From Litoditis marina (taxonomy: Eukaryota > Nematoda > Chromadorea > Rhabditida > Rhabditidae): a stretch of 64,000 nt of DNA. This document shows, one piece after another, positions 51,704 to 63,520 of this stretch. The notes under the pieces are model-generated. The model worked only from the letters and a program-made list of their open reading frames with translations. It had not been told where the DNA came from and did no database searches. The DNA lies in the NCBI GenBank assembly GCA_964036275.1, contig OZ038436.1, positions 10,427,904 through 10,491,903 of the forward strand, read 5' to 3'. Every line of letters begins with the position of its first letter. Positions within the stretch are counted from its first letter, which is position 1. The translations under genes and the position numbers were made by a program.

Positions 51704-51861
51704 AGAGATTTCCACTATAACACATGTTTGTACGAATATTTATTACTTCAATACTAGAAAAGCTCAAAATATGTATAGAAGTGTTTGGGATTCCAATATT
51801 CATTACTTTAAAGTTAGTAAACAAGCTCAAACCGTGTACAGAAACCACTGAAATTCCAATA

Positions 51862-51867
51862 TTTATT
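51862..51867 (-). terminator. Polyadenylation signal of the ABU/PQN-like gene
   Basis: AATAAA on the minus strand, about 56 nt after the stop codon. Other AT-rich alternatives exist further downstream. Confidence 0.5.
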
Positions 51868-51922
51868 ACTTTAATACTAGAAAAGTTCACAATGTGTACA
51901 GAAATGACTGAAATGGTGCTTC

Positions 51923-54900
51923 TTAACGGCGTCTGCAGCAAGATCCACCGCATTGGCTGTAGCCGGTGCTACACCCACAAGAACCACTCGAAGACTGTTG
52001 CTGACAGGGCACCTGAAAGAGATATTATCATATTTACAAACTTGTACACTTGATATCTGCTTATAAGTTCCGTTTACCTGCAACTACATTATGTCAGGGC
52101 ACCTAAGTGAACGATCACATTGAAAACAATGAAAAACTTGGAGATTCTGTGGTTTTTAGCTTTTACAAAATTTGTAAAACCAGTCGGAGACTAGCTAAAA
52201 AATACGTGTTTTTAGCTTGAATACTTACTATAAAAACTACTCTCTTTGGCTTTATTTACCACCTTTAGTTAGGTTAAAAACATCGAAAAACTCGTGAAGC
52301 CTACTGAAGTATGAATAAGGCGTGAATAACACATGTACTCTTGGACTGTTTCACGTATTGTTGCAACCGAGCAATCGAACTGATCATGGCGAAATCTAAT
52401 ACGTTCAAGTGTTCTGCAACATGGTCAAAAGCCAACTGCGGGTACAGAAGTACAGACCAACTGATTTGGTCAAGTGAAAAATCGAACTCACAACAATCTG
52501 GGCAGCCTGCTGGCAGGTCTGCTGGCAAGTCTGTTGACAGACAGGGGCGCACTGCACGGTGGAGGTAGACTGAAACGGAATGATCCACATATATGGGCAT
52601 TATGAAACATTTGATGAAAAGTTTTTTATGATAAATTTAGGGCTCTGAGCTGAGCAAGAAAGCTAGAGAACAGCTTTGTAGATAGAACACGCTGAAGAGT
52701 GAGCACCGTAATGCGAAAACGTCAAGTAACCGGCGATGAAATTTGATGATGTACCTTCAAATTTCACCTGAATGTTTCATACACTTTTTATATTCTCACC
52801 TGGCACGAGTTCATGCAGCTGCTCTGGCACGAGCTTTGGCAGGAGTTCTGCTGGGGCTGGGCGATGATGATCTGCTGCGAAGACGACGAACCGCAAGACG
52901 ATCCCTGGCACGGAGGGCAGGAAGCCTGGAACGGGTAGGTCAGAAAAATCTATATAACTTATGTGATCCGATGTGATACACATTCAATACGAACTATTTC
53001 CTAGCCGATTTCGGGGGACACTCACTAGAAAGAGTCGCTGAGAAATAGTTCGAGTCTGCTATACGACTACGAGCTAGTTCTGGTTACTCTGTGTGTGGTA
53101 TTAGGTCAAGGTAGTAAAACGAAACACACCACAGGGAGAGAGATCAAGACTGCAAGACCGCAAAACGTTTGTGTTATGTTCTTTTGCTACTGTACCTGGC
53201 ACTGGTTGGTGCAGCTAGAAGTACAGGAGGGTGTGGAGCAGGCGCTGGAGCACTGGTTGGAGCACGAGCTCTGGCACTGCTGATCCTGCTGTACCACCAC
53301 TATGATTGGGGCGGGGGTGGTGGTGGTAGTGGTGCACTGAGGGGTACAGGCTGGCTGGCACTGAGGAGCGCAGGTAGGAGCGGGGGCGCAGGCCTGAAAC
53401 ATTTATATAGGAGGGGTGAAACGGTGGAGTGAATGAGGTGAAATACACAGTTTTGGGGAGTTTTACGATTTTACAGTTTGACAGGAAAGATTAGCTCAGA
53501 AAATTAAAGGGGCACAGGCTTGGAATACTTGTATGAGCGGTAAAACGGTGAAGTTATTGACTGGTTTATTTTGTGAACGGCTAGGTAACGATCATTCCGT
53601 TTTACACGAAAACTAGGAGTTTAGGGTTGAATGTTCATTTGGTAGTTATTGATTGATTTGTTCTTGATCTACCCAACTTTTCTAAAAATGTAGATCAAAC
53701 GTTACCTGGCTACAGCTGGACTGGCAAGATGATTGACAGACGGGAGTAGAGCATGACTGGGTACACTGTTGGTTGCACTGCGAGTTGCAGCTGCTAGACT
53801 GAGCCTGGACCACGATTACCTGTAACGAAACTTATCAATAATATTATGGTAATTCAAAAGTATGGTCCATTTGCAATTTCCTTACAGGACTATCTATAGA
53901 AAACTTCATACTTAAAGTTTTGCAAACAAAAAAAAACTATTAAATCGGTTCAATGGTGACAAAAGAGTTAAAACATCCAGTGAACAATATATACACGTGG
54001 CTATTGCACTTTGCTACTAATCCTGCAGATTCTTAATGTTCGCGCAACTCATTGTTCCAATATCATATCATATACTGCAGATACTACGAAGATCAGAATC
54101 GGTCTATAATGATTTAAAAATCTTCACGCAACTCATTGTTTCACCACTAGTATAGATACTGCAGATATTCTGGAGAAATCAGTTCTCTCTAATTATCGAA
54201 TTGATACGAACTAACCTGCTGGGACTGTTGGGTGGATCCGCAAGCGGGTGCACACGATTGTTGACAGTTGCACGTGTTCTGTGGCTGGCACGTAGCCTGG
54301 CAGGTCTGTTGGCAGGCACTACACTGGTTCTGGGTCGGTTGCAGGACCACGACCTGGATAGAATTCGGTTTCTATTCTGTTTTACTTTCTCTGTTGTTCC
54401 TTTGTACTCTTTCGCTGTTAATGAAATCCGTTGCACTGGTTGTAAGTAGAAACCACTACCGGATCGTAGGTGTGTGAACCGAATGGGCACGTAGATTGTT
54501 GAGATAGTACTTATGGTGTCCGAGTGGTTTCTTCGAGAGTATGTATCCTAATAGCCGATCAATTTGGTCTCATACTTGATGAAGCACTGATGAAACATTT
54601 GCCTGAAATGTCCGCGTTTGCATGCTTTGCGCATGTCTATTGGAGTTTTTCCAGAAACAGACTAGATTTCTCAACATCATACTGTAGGCGGCAACGTTGG
54701 TTCAAAGTAGGGTATATACCTGGGGAGGGCTGGAGTTTCCGCACTGGGGGGAGCAGCTGGCCTGACAGGTCTGTTGACAGACGGGTGTGGCACAGGACTG
54801 CTGGCAGGACGACTGGCACTGGTTGCACGAGGACTGCTGCTGCTGGGGAATGGCGACCAGGATCTAAGGATATGCACATATTTGTATTAATATTAATAAT

Positions 54901-56171
54901 AACAATAATAATAACACTGCGACGAGAATGTAGAAAAATCAGGCCGAAAAAGAGTGAAAGGACACGTGCCGCGTGTTGAAACGTGTGGGTTCTAAGTACT
55001 ATAAAAGATAAAACAGTCAAATACAGTTGAATGGAACAAAGTGATAGCGTTTGCATGTTGTCATAGGCTCGATCGGCCCAATATTTCTGAGTCCAGCTGA
55101 ATCGAGTTGGCATTTTGCTGTCTGTGTGACGGAAATGAGGAGGAAATGAAGACTGTACCTGTTGGCTGCTGCTACCTCCGCACTGCTGCTGACAGCTGGG
55201 GGCGCAGGTACTCTGGCAGGACGAGGTCTGGCAGGACTGCTGGCACTGTTGCATGCAGACGGGAACGCATTGGGTGGTAGTCTAAAGTGTTCATTGAAAA
55301 ATTATAATAAAATTGAACCCAAAATTGAATTGTTCAAAGTGAGAACAGAACATCGAACAAGGACGAAACTTTCAGTAGAACGAGGATACGATCGTAGTAT
55401 TCCGCAGTCCACTGAGACTGATACAACATGAATGAAAAACTGTCGGTGCTCGTAAGTTACGGAACTTCTATCAAAAATATGAGCTTTTTCTGCAATCGAT
55501 GCTGGTTCTCTATTACGAATAGTTTTCGAATTTTTTGTCGAAAAGTTGAAAAGTTCGAGTAGGTTACGGTAGGAGTCTTACTAGGAATAGTGTGAACTAT
55601 ACCTGTTGCTGGGGACAGCAAGAGGAGGATGCCTGGCTGCAGCACTGGCGCTTGGCACGGCTCAACGGAGCGACGCTAGTCTCATTCTGGAATGAAATTA
55701 ATAGTCTTTTTCACTACTACGTATAGTTCTAGAAAATGGAGTGTATTTAGTCTATTTCACATGGAGAGACCATTATAGTCCTTCTCAATTCTGAGTTTTT
55801 GAAACTACAGTTTAGTTCAAGGGCTTTTCACGTCTCTGTCAATGTGCTGTAGGAATCCAGAATGATCAAAACCATTGTACAGCTAGGAAACTGCACAGTC
55901 ACGTGAAACAATTTCAAGCTTTAAAAGAATAACCAAGGTATTGATTGAGTTGCATGCTCACCTGCCTGAATAAGTTGTGCTTTGTAGTGCACCGCTGGAA
56001 GCGTGAGCACATGCAACCAAATAATTCAGCGAGTCGTTAAAAGGACTAAACAAGGAGCCAAGAACCCAAATTCAAAAATTAAAACATAAACCAAAGTCTC
56101 ACCTTCTCCTCAGCCAGAGTCTGCGAGATGGCGAGGGCCACGAGAACTAGGGCGAATGTGCTGCGTACCAT
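51923..56171 (-). CDS. ABU/PQN-like Cys/Gln-rich secreted protein, probably pharyngeal cuticle
   Basis: Ten exons, every intron phase 0: 56171-56103, 55686-55603, 55281-55159, 54863-54720, 54353-54216, 53819-53706, 53393-53196, 52925-52800, 52569-52492, 52012-51923 (387 aa). Exon 1 is a signal peptide (MVRSTFALVLVALAISQTLA). Exon 2 has a Lys35-Arg36 dibasic site just before the Cys-rich region. Exons 3-9 each encode a repeat with CxxxC and CQQxCQ spacing, often opened by a short beta-like run such as VIVVQAQSS or IIIAQPQQ. The C-terminus is YSQCGGSCCRRR. This layout matches the ABU/PQN paralog group of nematode cuticle proteins. I cannot name the ortholog. A TATA-like box precedes it, and there is no acceptor next to the ATG. 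Confidence 0.82.
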
Positions 56172-56201
56172 GACTGCTTGAACTGACGGATCGCCGGCCG
56201 C

Positions 56202-56207
56202 TTTTAT
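56202..56207 (-). promoter_or_regulatory. TATA-like box of the ABU/PQN-like gene
   Basis: CACATAAAAGCGG on the minus strand, about 31 nt upstream of the ATG, which would give a very short leader. The surrounding 100 bp are unusually GC-rich for this window. Confidence 0.5.
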
Positions 56208-57844
56208 GTGCCGCCGCCGCCCCGCAGCCGCCGTCGGAATCCGGTTTCGGCCGCGCCGGATGACTCAGATTTCCGGACCCACGGTCAACGACGCGGAAAT
56301 CACACATTGTTCTAAGCCACGCTATTGATGCCATCGTGTTTTCCAATGACGTCGACGATTTGTCACGCGCAACTCCAGACAGAACGTCATTTCTTAGTTC
56401 TTTCTTTGTGTTAATATAGTTCCAGTGAAACATTGAGTTGTTTGGTCATCGTAAACCGGAAAGTTTTGATTTGATCAGCAAATAGCGGCGATCATCACAC
56501 ATTGAAGCTCATTTGAAGTGGGTGAATCTGGATCATTCACGTGATGTTTTCGAGATCATCCAGATATTCTTACATCAAAAATGTAGTTATTTCTTATTAT
56601 GTTTCATAAAAAGATAATGTGATTTTGCTTCTATTACATTTTCTATTCATCTTTAGACCAAAAAAGCGTAGGCACCTTAATCGCAAGATGATTGACTCTT
56701 ACACAAAGTTATACACAGTTCAATTGTGTTTAATTATACAATCAAGTAAGACTGTGTTATTTTGACTATTTTGAATGATTAGTACTAACATGATGAAAGT
56801 AATAGTCAAGTATTAACTGTTGGAAATCGGTAAACATTACTGAGGGTTCTAATTTGGTTCAATGTTGCAGTTGTTTGTTAAATTTGCCGCAACTCCGCAA
56901 TCAACAGTGCATGGTTTATATACCTACCTACTTAAAGTCTAAATCTCTAGTTGAAACGATAAGAATAGTAATAAGAATTAATAAAATGTTCATTTGAGTT
57001 ATAGAAGAGGGTAGACAAGTGACGAATTACAATTTAAAAAATCAAAATCGATGACAATTACGAATCCCAAAGGTGGAATGCGCTTTGATAGAGTTTAGAG
57101 AGAAAAGAATAGTTTTGTGGATGAAACATTATATAGTTCATTCAACCTGCTCTTCAACTTGTTCACGTGATTCAATGTTTCATTCTGTTTTCGTATATTT
57201 GTTCTTATTCGATGCACATGGAAATGAAATGTTTTCAAACGTAGTCTTTACGTTGGTTGTAAATAAAATAAAAAATACACTAGATGTAAATTATATTGTC
57301 ACGTAAAGTTCGCATTCTAATTAGAAAACGTACATTTTGTCTTTGCACGTTTCCTAATTCTGCTGTATTTATCATCTTTCACGTGACTGTGCAATTGACT
57401 AACAGTATAACCAGATTTCTTGCTTTAAATAGAGTTGACTTTGTGGTACTGCAGTATGTTCAATTGTTCAACACATTCGCCGTTTTCTCAACTTTTCGCA
57501 CACACAAATGTTGCATCGCCTATTTATACAGGTAGTGCAATAAAGCTTAGCAATACGGCTAACTTTGCCGCCCGTGAAACTATTATTCAATTATATTAGA
57601 TATTTCATACTAATAACTATTAGATATTATATATATTTGAATTAAGAAAAATTAGAGCAACGTTTCAGACCGGTCTTGTATTTTTTCCAAAGTCTGTGAT
57701 AAATTTTGGTTTTCTCACTTTATACGTCCATGAAACATGTGCAGGTATTGGGAAATTGTAGTTTACATGCTCTTCAATCTTTCGAGTGTAGCTGTTTCAT
57801 ATGTGTGCTCGTTCTTTATATTTTCCCTATACCCCCCTCCCCCC

Positions 57845-57845
<1 letters not shown>
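56208..57845. other. Non-coding DNA upstream of the ABU/PQN-like gene
   Basis: Presumed promoter region, then AT-rich sequence with one family E element (57297-57400). No reading frame with family resemblance on either strand. Confidence 0.5.
57297..57400. repeat. CACGTGA element, family E copy 4
   Basis: GTCACGTAAAGTTCGCATTC ... TTTCACGTGACTGTGCAATTG with internal TTTGTCTTTGCACG. Confidence 0.7.
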
Positions 57846-57901
<56 letters not shown>

Positions 57902-57912
57902 TTTCTCTCTCT
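57846..57912. repeat. CT microsatellite
   Basis: (CT)n of about 25 units preceded by a short poly-C run. Confidence 0.9.
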
Positions 57913-58123
57913 CCTCCCTCCCTTTCTTCACATTTCACCCCCTTTTTTCTCTTTGTTTACCGTTTCAGCGCAATCGGTTGAACGGTCTAATTCCAGTCAA
58001 AGAATTGCAAAAAGACCGTTTCGGCCAACCGTCCAACTCCATATAAAACAGCTAATCTCTCCGGACCATTTTAGGCTTTCGCAGGAGAATTGTACCTTTC
58101 TAAGGCAAATTTCTAATTACACT

Positions 58124-58206
58124 GTTAGTCAATCGCATAGTCACGTGAAAACGTGCAACGACGAAGTGCACGATGCCCCATTATAAAGATACTTCTACGT
58201 GACTAT
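58124..58206. repeat. CACGTGA element, family E copy 5 (deleted)
   Basis: TTAGTCAATCGCATAGTCACG ... CTACGTGACTATTC; internal part shortened relative to 46093-46206. Confidence 0.65.
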
Positions 58207-58502
58207 TCATTTCACTTCTAATACGCGTGGGAAGTACAAATTGGTGGCACTAAATGCTGACAGAGAAATATAGACACCGTGACACACTCAGGTGCGATTA
58301 GCCACATAGTGCACCGCAAAAAAATCTCTCACAAAAGAAGGTGTAAAAAAGGGTGACAAAAGGTTAGCTGAAACTCGGTTAATCTACGTGAACATCACGT
58401 AGAACCGCGTAGATTTCACGTGAGAATACGTGAACGTCACGTGATAGTGTGAATCGGAATTCATGCCCCAAAGCCACATAGGTGAAAAGTCAAGGGAAGA
58501 AA

Positions 58503-58598
58503 AGGCCCTAGAAGGGGGGTTTCGGGGCCGAAATCGCGGGCCTAAAAGGAACCTTTTAGGCCCGCGATTTTGGGCCCCGAAATCTCCCTTTTAGGGCC
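58503..58598. repeat. Palindrome of GGCCCTA / CGCGGGCC blocks
   Basis: GGCCCTAGAAGGGGGGTTTC faces GAAATCTCCCTTTTAGGGCC; the inner arms ATCGCGGGCCTAAAAGG / CCTTTTAGGCCCGCGAT are a perfect inverted repeat. Related blocks lie at 3449-3494 and 62653-62728. Confidence 0.7.
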
Positions 58599-59220
58599 TA
58601 AAAGTCTGCTTTCGGGAATTCTTCAGTTTCTTAATAATAATAATAATCAAAAAACGCTTTTCGCTATTAGTGGAAATGCACGCACACAATGCTTGATAAA
58701 AAGGACAACATAATTTACTATTCACTTTATTAGTTCATAATAACAAATAACACGAATAATCTTGAAAAATTGTAGAGTTGAAGTGTAGGTGTCTGAAGTT
58801 GTTGTGTCCCGAACCTGAAAGTATGATTTTTAACTATATAGTCGAAAACTTTTCATGAGATGCACGATTCCACTCAAATAAAAACACAGCCTGGCTAAAT
58901 GTTGGTGTGATTGTGAAGGGGCGTTTAGTTAGTTTTTACTTGATATAATCTAAAGGTCAATGTTTTGCTCAACATATGCGGACATTGAACAAAATAAGGG
59001 CCAATAGCAAAGGGAACGAGGGGTGAAGGGGACGAGTCTTGACAAAATAATTAAGGGTAAAACAATAATTATCCGTACTGCAAGATCACTACAATCACTA
59101 GTAGTACCATATAAACGGTTTTAGTTAGCAATGTAAGCAGCATAATCAAGTTATGTCTCGTTTTACCAGATATTTTTGTCACACCCTCGTCCCCTTTGCT
59201 ATTTCCCCAAAATAAGGGCC

Positions 59221-59495
59221 AATTCACTAGAGAACCGGGTCCTTCCCGAACCGGTCACTGGAGAACCGAACCGAACCGACCGGTTCACCAGGAAACGGAT
59301 CGAAACGGAACCGCGGATCTACTTATTTTACCTTTCATACTACTTGTTTGTTCAAATCATGATTAATATCGTTCGGTTCAAACCTTTCACTGGAGAACCG
59401 GTCGATTTAGAATGCGCGGTTGGGTCGGTTCGGTTCGGTTCTCCAGTGACCGGTTCGCGGTTCGGTTCGGAAAGAACTTGGTTCTCGAGTGAATT
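59221..59495. repeat. MITE-like palindrome, family C copy 2
   Basis: AATTCACTAGAGAACCGGGT ... ACTTGGTTCTCGAGTGAATT with many GAACCGG/CCGGTTC repeats. Longer than the copy at 665-798 because of an AT-rich centre. Confidence 0.75.
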
Positions 59496-59612
59496 CGCCC
59501 AAAATAAGTGAACTTTCCCCAAAGTATTTGGGAGAAAAATAAGAATCTGTTGCTACCCACCACTTTCTTCGTGTGAGAATAGATCTAGCTCTCCGGAGTA
59601 GTCTATCTGGTC

Positions 59613-60252
59613 AGGCCCACATCACGGAATTTCTCATCAGATTCACCGCAGTCCTGTAAAATTTAGACATATCAGTGACATCAGCTGTATTGTGGGAGAC
59701 TTGGCGCCAGATTTTCTTCCAGTATTACGATGGGGATATCCAAAAATATAATTAAATTAGACTCTGATTTAAACTAATTCTATGAAATTGGGTATAAAAC
59801 TTCTCACATCATGTGATCGTCCGGTTAATTTTCGATTTTTGTCGCGACTTTTCATAAACTGGGATGGGAACCCGTATTTCGTTGAAAATTAGTCAAAACT
59901 GCGCTTTTTTTCAAGGTGGAGCAGAAAGTGGTCCCATTCTATCAATTTTTAAAGCTATTGAGCCAGTTCACGAATTAAGTTAACAGTTAAAAACACAAAA
60001 ATTAATAACTTTTTCCAACCTAAACTTGGAACTCTTGGCGTGGCGTGGCACATGTTCGCGTTCATCAATAAATACCGTTCTTTCCGAATGATAAACCAAA
60101 CATTGTTCTGCTTCGAAATAAACAACGTTAACTATGAAAGAGCTTTTGCGAGATGGGCAAGTTGAGAAATAGTAAACTTTAACTATAACTGACCTTTTCG
60201 ACAATTGATACGTTATTTCCAGCTAGGAGAAGACAGAGAGATGAAAAATAGC
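59613..60252 (-). CDS. Doubtful last two exons of a small hypothetical gene
   Basis: 60252-60194 (YFSSLCLLLAGNNVSIVEK, entered in phase 1) and 59653-59613 (DCGESDEKFRDVGLTR then stop) join in phase with good acceptors and a gtcagt donor. The hydrophobic start resembles the end of a signal peptide. I could not find an upstream exon that enters in the right phase: the nearby MKKKLCGGAAQNKKFLE frame (60567-60516) ends in the wrong phase. Low confidence. Confidence 0.22.
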
Positions 60253-60567
60253 CTGAAAACAAACCAATATTGAAAAATGTTACCAATAGAAATTCTCGTA
60301 AATTAACGAGCTCAATGTTCCTCTTGATGTGTGACTGTCACTTAACGCGCACCGAGAACAGAGGTTGACACATCGAAACATCGTTGATTAAGTAGTTTTT
60401 TTTAGTTCAATGGGAAAGGGTCGTACCGGCGAAAATATCAGCTAACATTTAAATCATTGCTCGGTGGAGTTATGAATAATTTACGAGCGGATAACGTATG
60501 CAGCTTACCTTTCCAGAAACTTCTTGTTTTGAGCGGCGCCTCCACACAGCTTTTTCTTCATAGACAC

Positions 60568-62898
60568 GCACACGGACACAGAACTTCACCCAAAATTGAG
60601 AGGGGAGATAATCTGAAAATGCAAAAGTACACAACTAGGTGTGACAGACTGGACGCCATGCAATTTATCTAGGCAGCGCGATCGTATCTGTCCCACAGAA
60701 AAGAGAAATAGTACACAATCAGGATCACGTTTGCCAATTTTCGAATGATCTTTACAAAATTTGGCGAAATAGTACATGTTTTTCGAAAATATCCAGTTTT
60801 CCATCCTACTATGCATTTCCATCCTACTATTTCACTTTCCATCTCACTATTTCTAACATTAGAGTCGGGAAAATTGCGGTTACCGCTATATATACATGTC
60901 GTGCGTAAGCACACTAAGTGCGTGAGCAGACTGATGATTGGTTTGAGTAGAATCCACAAAGGGGCGCCGTAAAAATTAAAAAACGAACTTTGTTTCTGCA
61001 ATGTCGGAAGGAATTGTCTATTTCTTAATGAAAATCGAGAACTTTCACGTAATCGAATGACAGAATGGGGTCCTTTTTGTACAGTGGTCACACCTTAACC
61101 TTACTGGTATGTGCACAGAACCATTCATTATTGATGTATAAAACATAAACAGTACTATATTAACATACGTAGGCAGAATTTAGGCATTGACTCGAATTTC
61201 GGTTAATAAAAACATTCATGGCCAACCTTCGTGCAATTATGCTAGCAGACTACATTTATTCTAGTTGAGAACAGTGATAGTTCAAAATGAATAATATTCC
61301 CTAAAATCAGGCATGTTTCATGTTTAAAAGTACGACCATTAACTATATACACAGGAGCGCCGGTTTCCCTGAAATTCCCCGATTTTTTCCCTGATTCTAC
61401 CTCAATCGTTCCGGGATCATTTCGCGAAATGATCAGAGCGAAAAGAAGGTGAAAACCGGGAAAAATCCCGGGAATTTCCCGGTTGTCACCTTACAATTTC
61501 TCAGTAACTTCTCAGAAATTTTTCACACGTGATTGAAAAAACTAATAATATTTTTTCTTGGTAAAAGTATTTTTCGAAAATGTTATCAAAAATATATTTT
61601 CTTGAAAAATATTTTTATAAAAAATATTTTTCAAAATATTAATAATATATGAAGAGAATAGAAGTGCATATTTCATTAGTAAAAACTTCATGAAATGAAC
61701 TTCATTGTATCATCCCTATCGATATTCAGACCTCGATGTTGAGCTGATAATTTCCAAAATATCAAATCACGGCACCCCTGGCCGCGCCGTATCTAGTACG
61801 GGTTACGCGATTGCCGCGGCGAAAGGCTTATCCATGCCCTTTTTCCGATGCTTTTCCCCGATGCTGAGTTACCCAGAAATTATCGAGAAATTGTAGGGTA
61901 TTTTATCATATTTTTCCCGCACTTTTCCCTGATACTGAGTTTCCCTGAAATTTCCGAGAATTTGTAGAGTTTATACCTCCATTTCACCCTGAAAATACCT
62001 TGAACGTTCTCGGGGATTTCCCGGAAATTCCATTTCCCCGAAACACCCTAGGTTTTTCCGGGTGCCCAATTTTCCGATGTATTTACACCTGCGATACAAC
62101 GAATCAGGATGTACACAAAAGTTGAAACAAATGGTCTGCTGGCTGAAATCCAGGATTCAAGTTATAGAAAACTCAGAACCTGATAAGAAGAGGAATGAAG
62201 CCAGGAGATCATCTTTTCAAGCTGAAACACATCCCCCAATTTGAAATTGAGTGCTGATTTGCAAACAAATTTCTTCCCTTTGTTCAGAAAAATCCAGAGA
62301 ATCAGAGAGAAGGGGTAACCAAGATCTTCGGGTGACCTAAACATATAGAAGGAAGTTCCGAATAAAATAATACGTTGAAAAAAGACGGACGACAGTTTTA
62401 AGTATAAATGATATTTTGACAAGGAAAACTGGAATTATACTCGAGGGTTTTACAGACCATTAGGATGCATGTACGCGAAACATCGATTGGAGGGCTAACA
62501 ACTGAAATATGACAAAAACATACACATGAAACAAATAATAACAAGAAAAAATTATGAAATTAGTAAATTTTTTGAAATTTTCACGAGTTGAAGGACTAAT
62601 CGGCTTTTATCCGCCGAGCACAATATTCGCAGGCGGGCACAGTTGACTGTAGAATCGCGGGCCTTTTAGGGACTTTGAGGCCCCCACCTACTCGATTACC
62701 CGAAACCTCCCTTCTAGGGCCTTTTATTCCCTTGGCTTTTCACCTGAGCAGTTTGTACCTCAAATGTTTACAAACTCAACCAACATTCAACATCCGAATT
62801 CAACTCACAACTATCAGCAACTCTCTTTCTTTCCTGCAGACTGTTGAAACCTCCAAAAAAAAAAAACTAAAAACCCATATTTCCTTGCTTATACTAGA
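60568..62898. other. Non-coding DNA with degenerate CCCTGAAATTTCC repeats
   Basis: 61340-62070 is a block of degenerate short repeats with the motif GCCGTATCTAGTACGGGTT at 61787, shared with 48540-49260. 62653-62728 carries the GGGCCTTTTAGGG block seen at 58503-58598. No gene recognised. Confidence 0.5.
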
Positions 62899-63003
62899 AG
62901 CAAAAGTCAGCATTCATAATGAGGCACCGTGCCCATTGTCATTTCACGTTTCTGAGTTATGCTGTGTTTAATATCTTCACGTGACTGTGCAGCTGACTAA
63001 CTG
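62899..63003. repeat. CACGTGA element, family E copy 6
   Basis: GCAAAAGTCAGCATTCATAA ... TCTTCACGTGACTGTGCAGC with internal CCGTGCCCATTGTCATTTCACG. Confidence 0.7.
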
Positions 63004-63300
63004 TATACCTCTTCCTGTGCAAACTCGAGCTTCTGAAGACCGCCTTCGAGCATGTTCCCTACCAAGAAGTCATAAAATTTGAACCATAAAAGATGAAAAA
63101 GAAAACTAAAACCCTAAAAAACCCTAAAAACTCCACATTTCCTTTGTTCTCTCTTTAATAACCTCACTTTGCTTAAACGAACCCGAGAAAATTGCCGAAT
63201 AATCCAGTTATGTATTTGTGTGTGGTCTTTATTTGAATAGACGCCACTCGAGCATTCTTTGGCCCGCTGATATTTGATAGCAGGGGAGTGGCCGATTGAA

Positions 63301-63447
63301 ATAGAGAGAGAGAGGGAGAGGGAGAGGGAGGGGAGAGAAGGAGGGGAAAAACAGCCGAACCACCCTCTAAGTGGTCAAATAGGGGCGATAGATGATACCC
63401 GCGATGAGGGGCTATTCATAGTGGGGGGGGGGGGCAGAGAGAAAATT

Positions 63448-63518
<71 letters not shown>

Positions 63519-63520
63519 AA
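63301..63520. repeat. GA microsatellite with poly-G
   Basis: GA/GGGA tracts at 63301-63345 and 63447-63515, with a run of 12 G near 63423. Confidence 0.9.

Noticed and set aside
53095..53432. Plus-strand frames opposite the ABU/PQN-like exons
   Set aside because: Shadow frames of a high-GC coding exon; the minus-strand frame has the Cys pattern and splice sites.
54637..55254. Long minus-strand frame of 205 codons
   Set aside because: It reads from exon 3 of the ABU/PQN-like gene through the intron; the second half is an out-of-frame reading of exon 4. The spliced model is better.
60516..60567. MKKKLCGGAAQNKKFLE as the first exon of a small gene ending at 59613
   Set aside because: Its donor leaves in phase 2, whereas the next candidate exon is open only when entered in phase 1; joining gives a stop after 30 residues.
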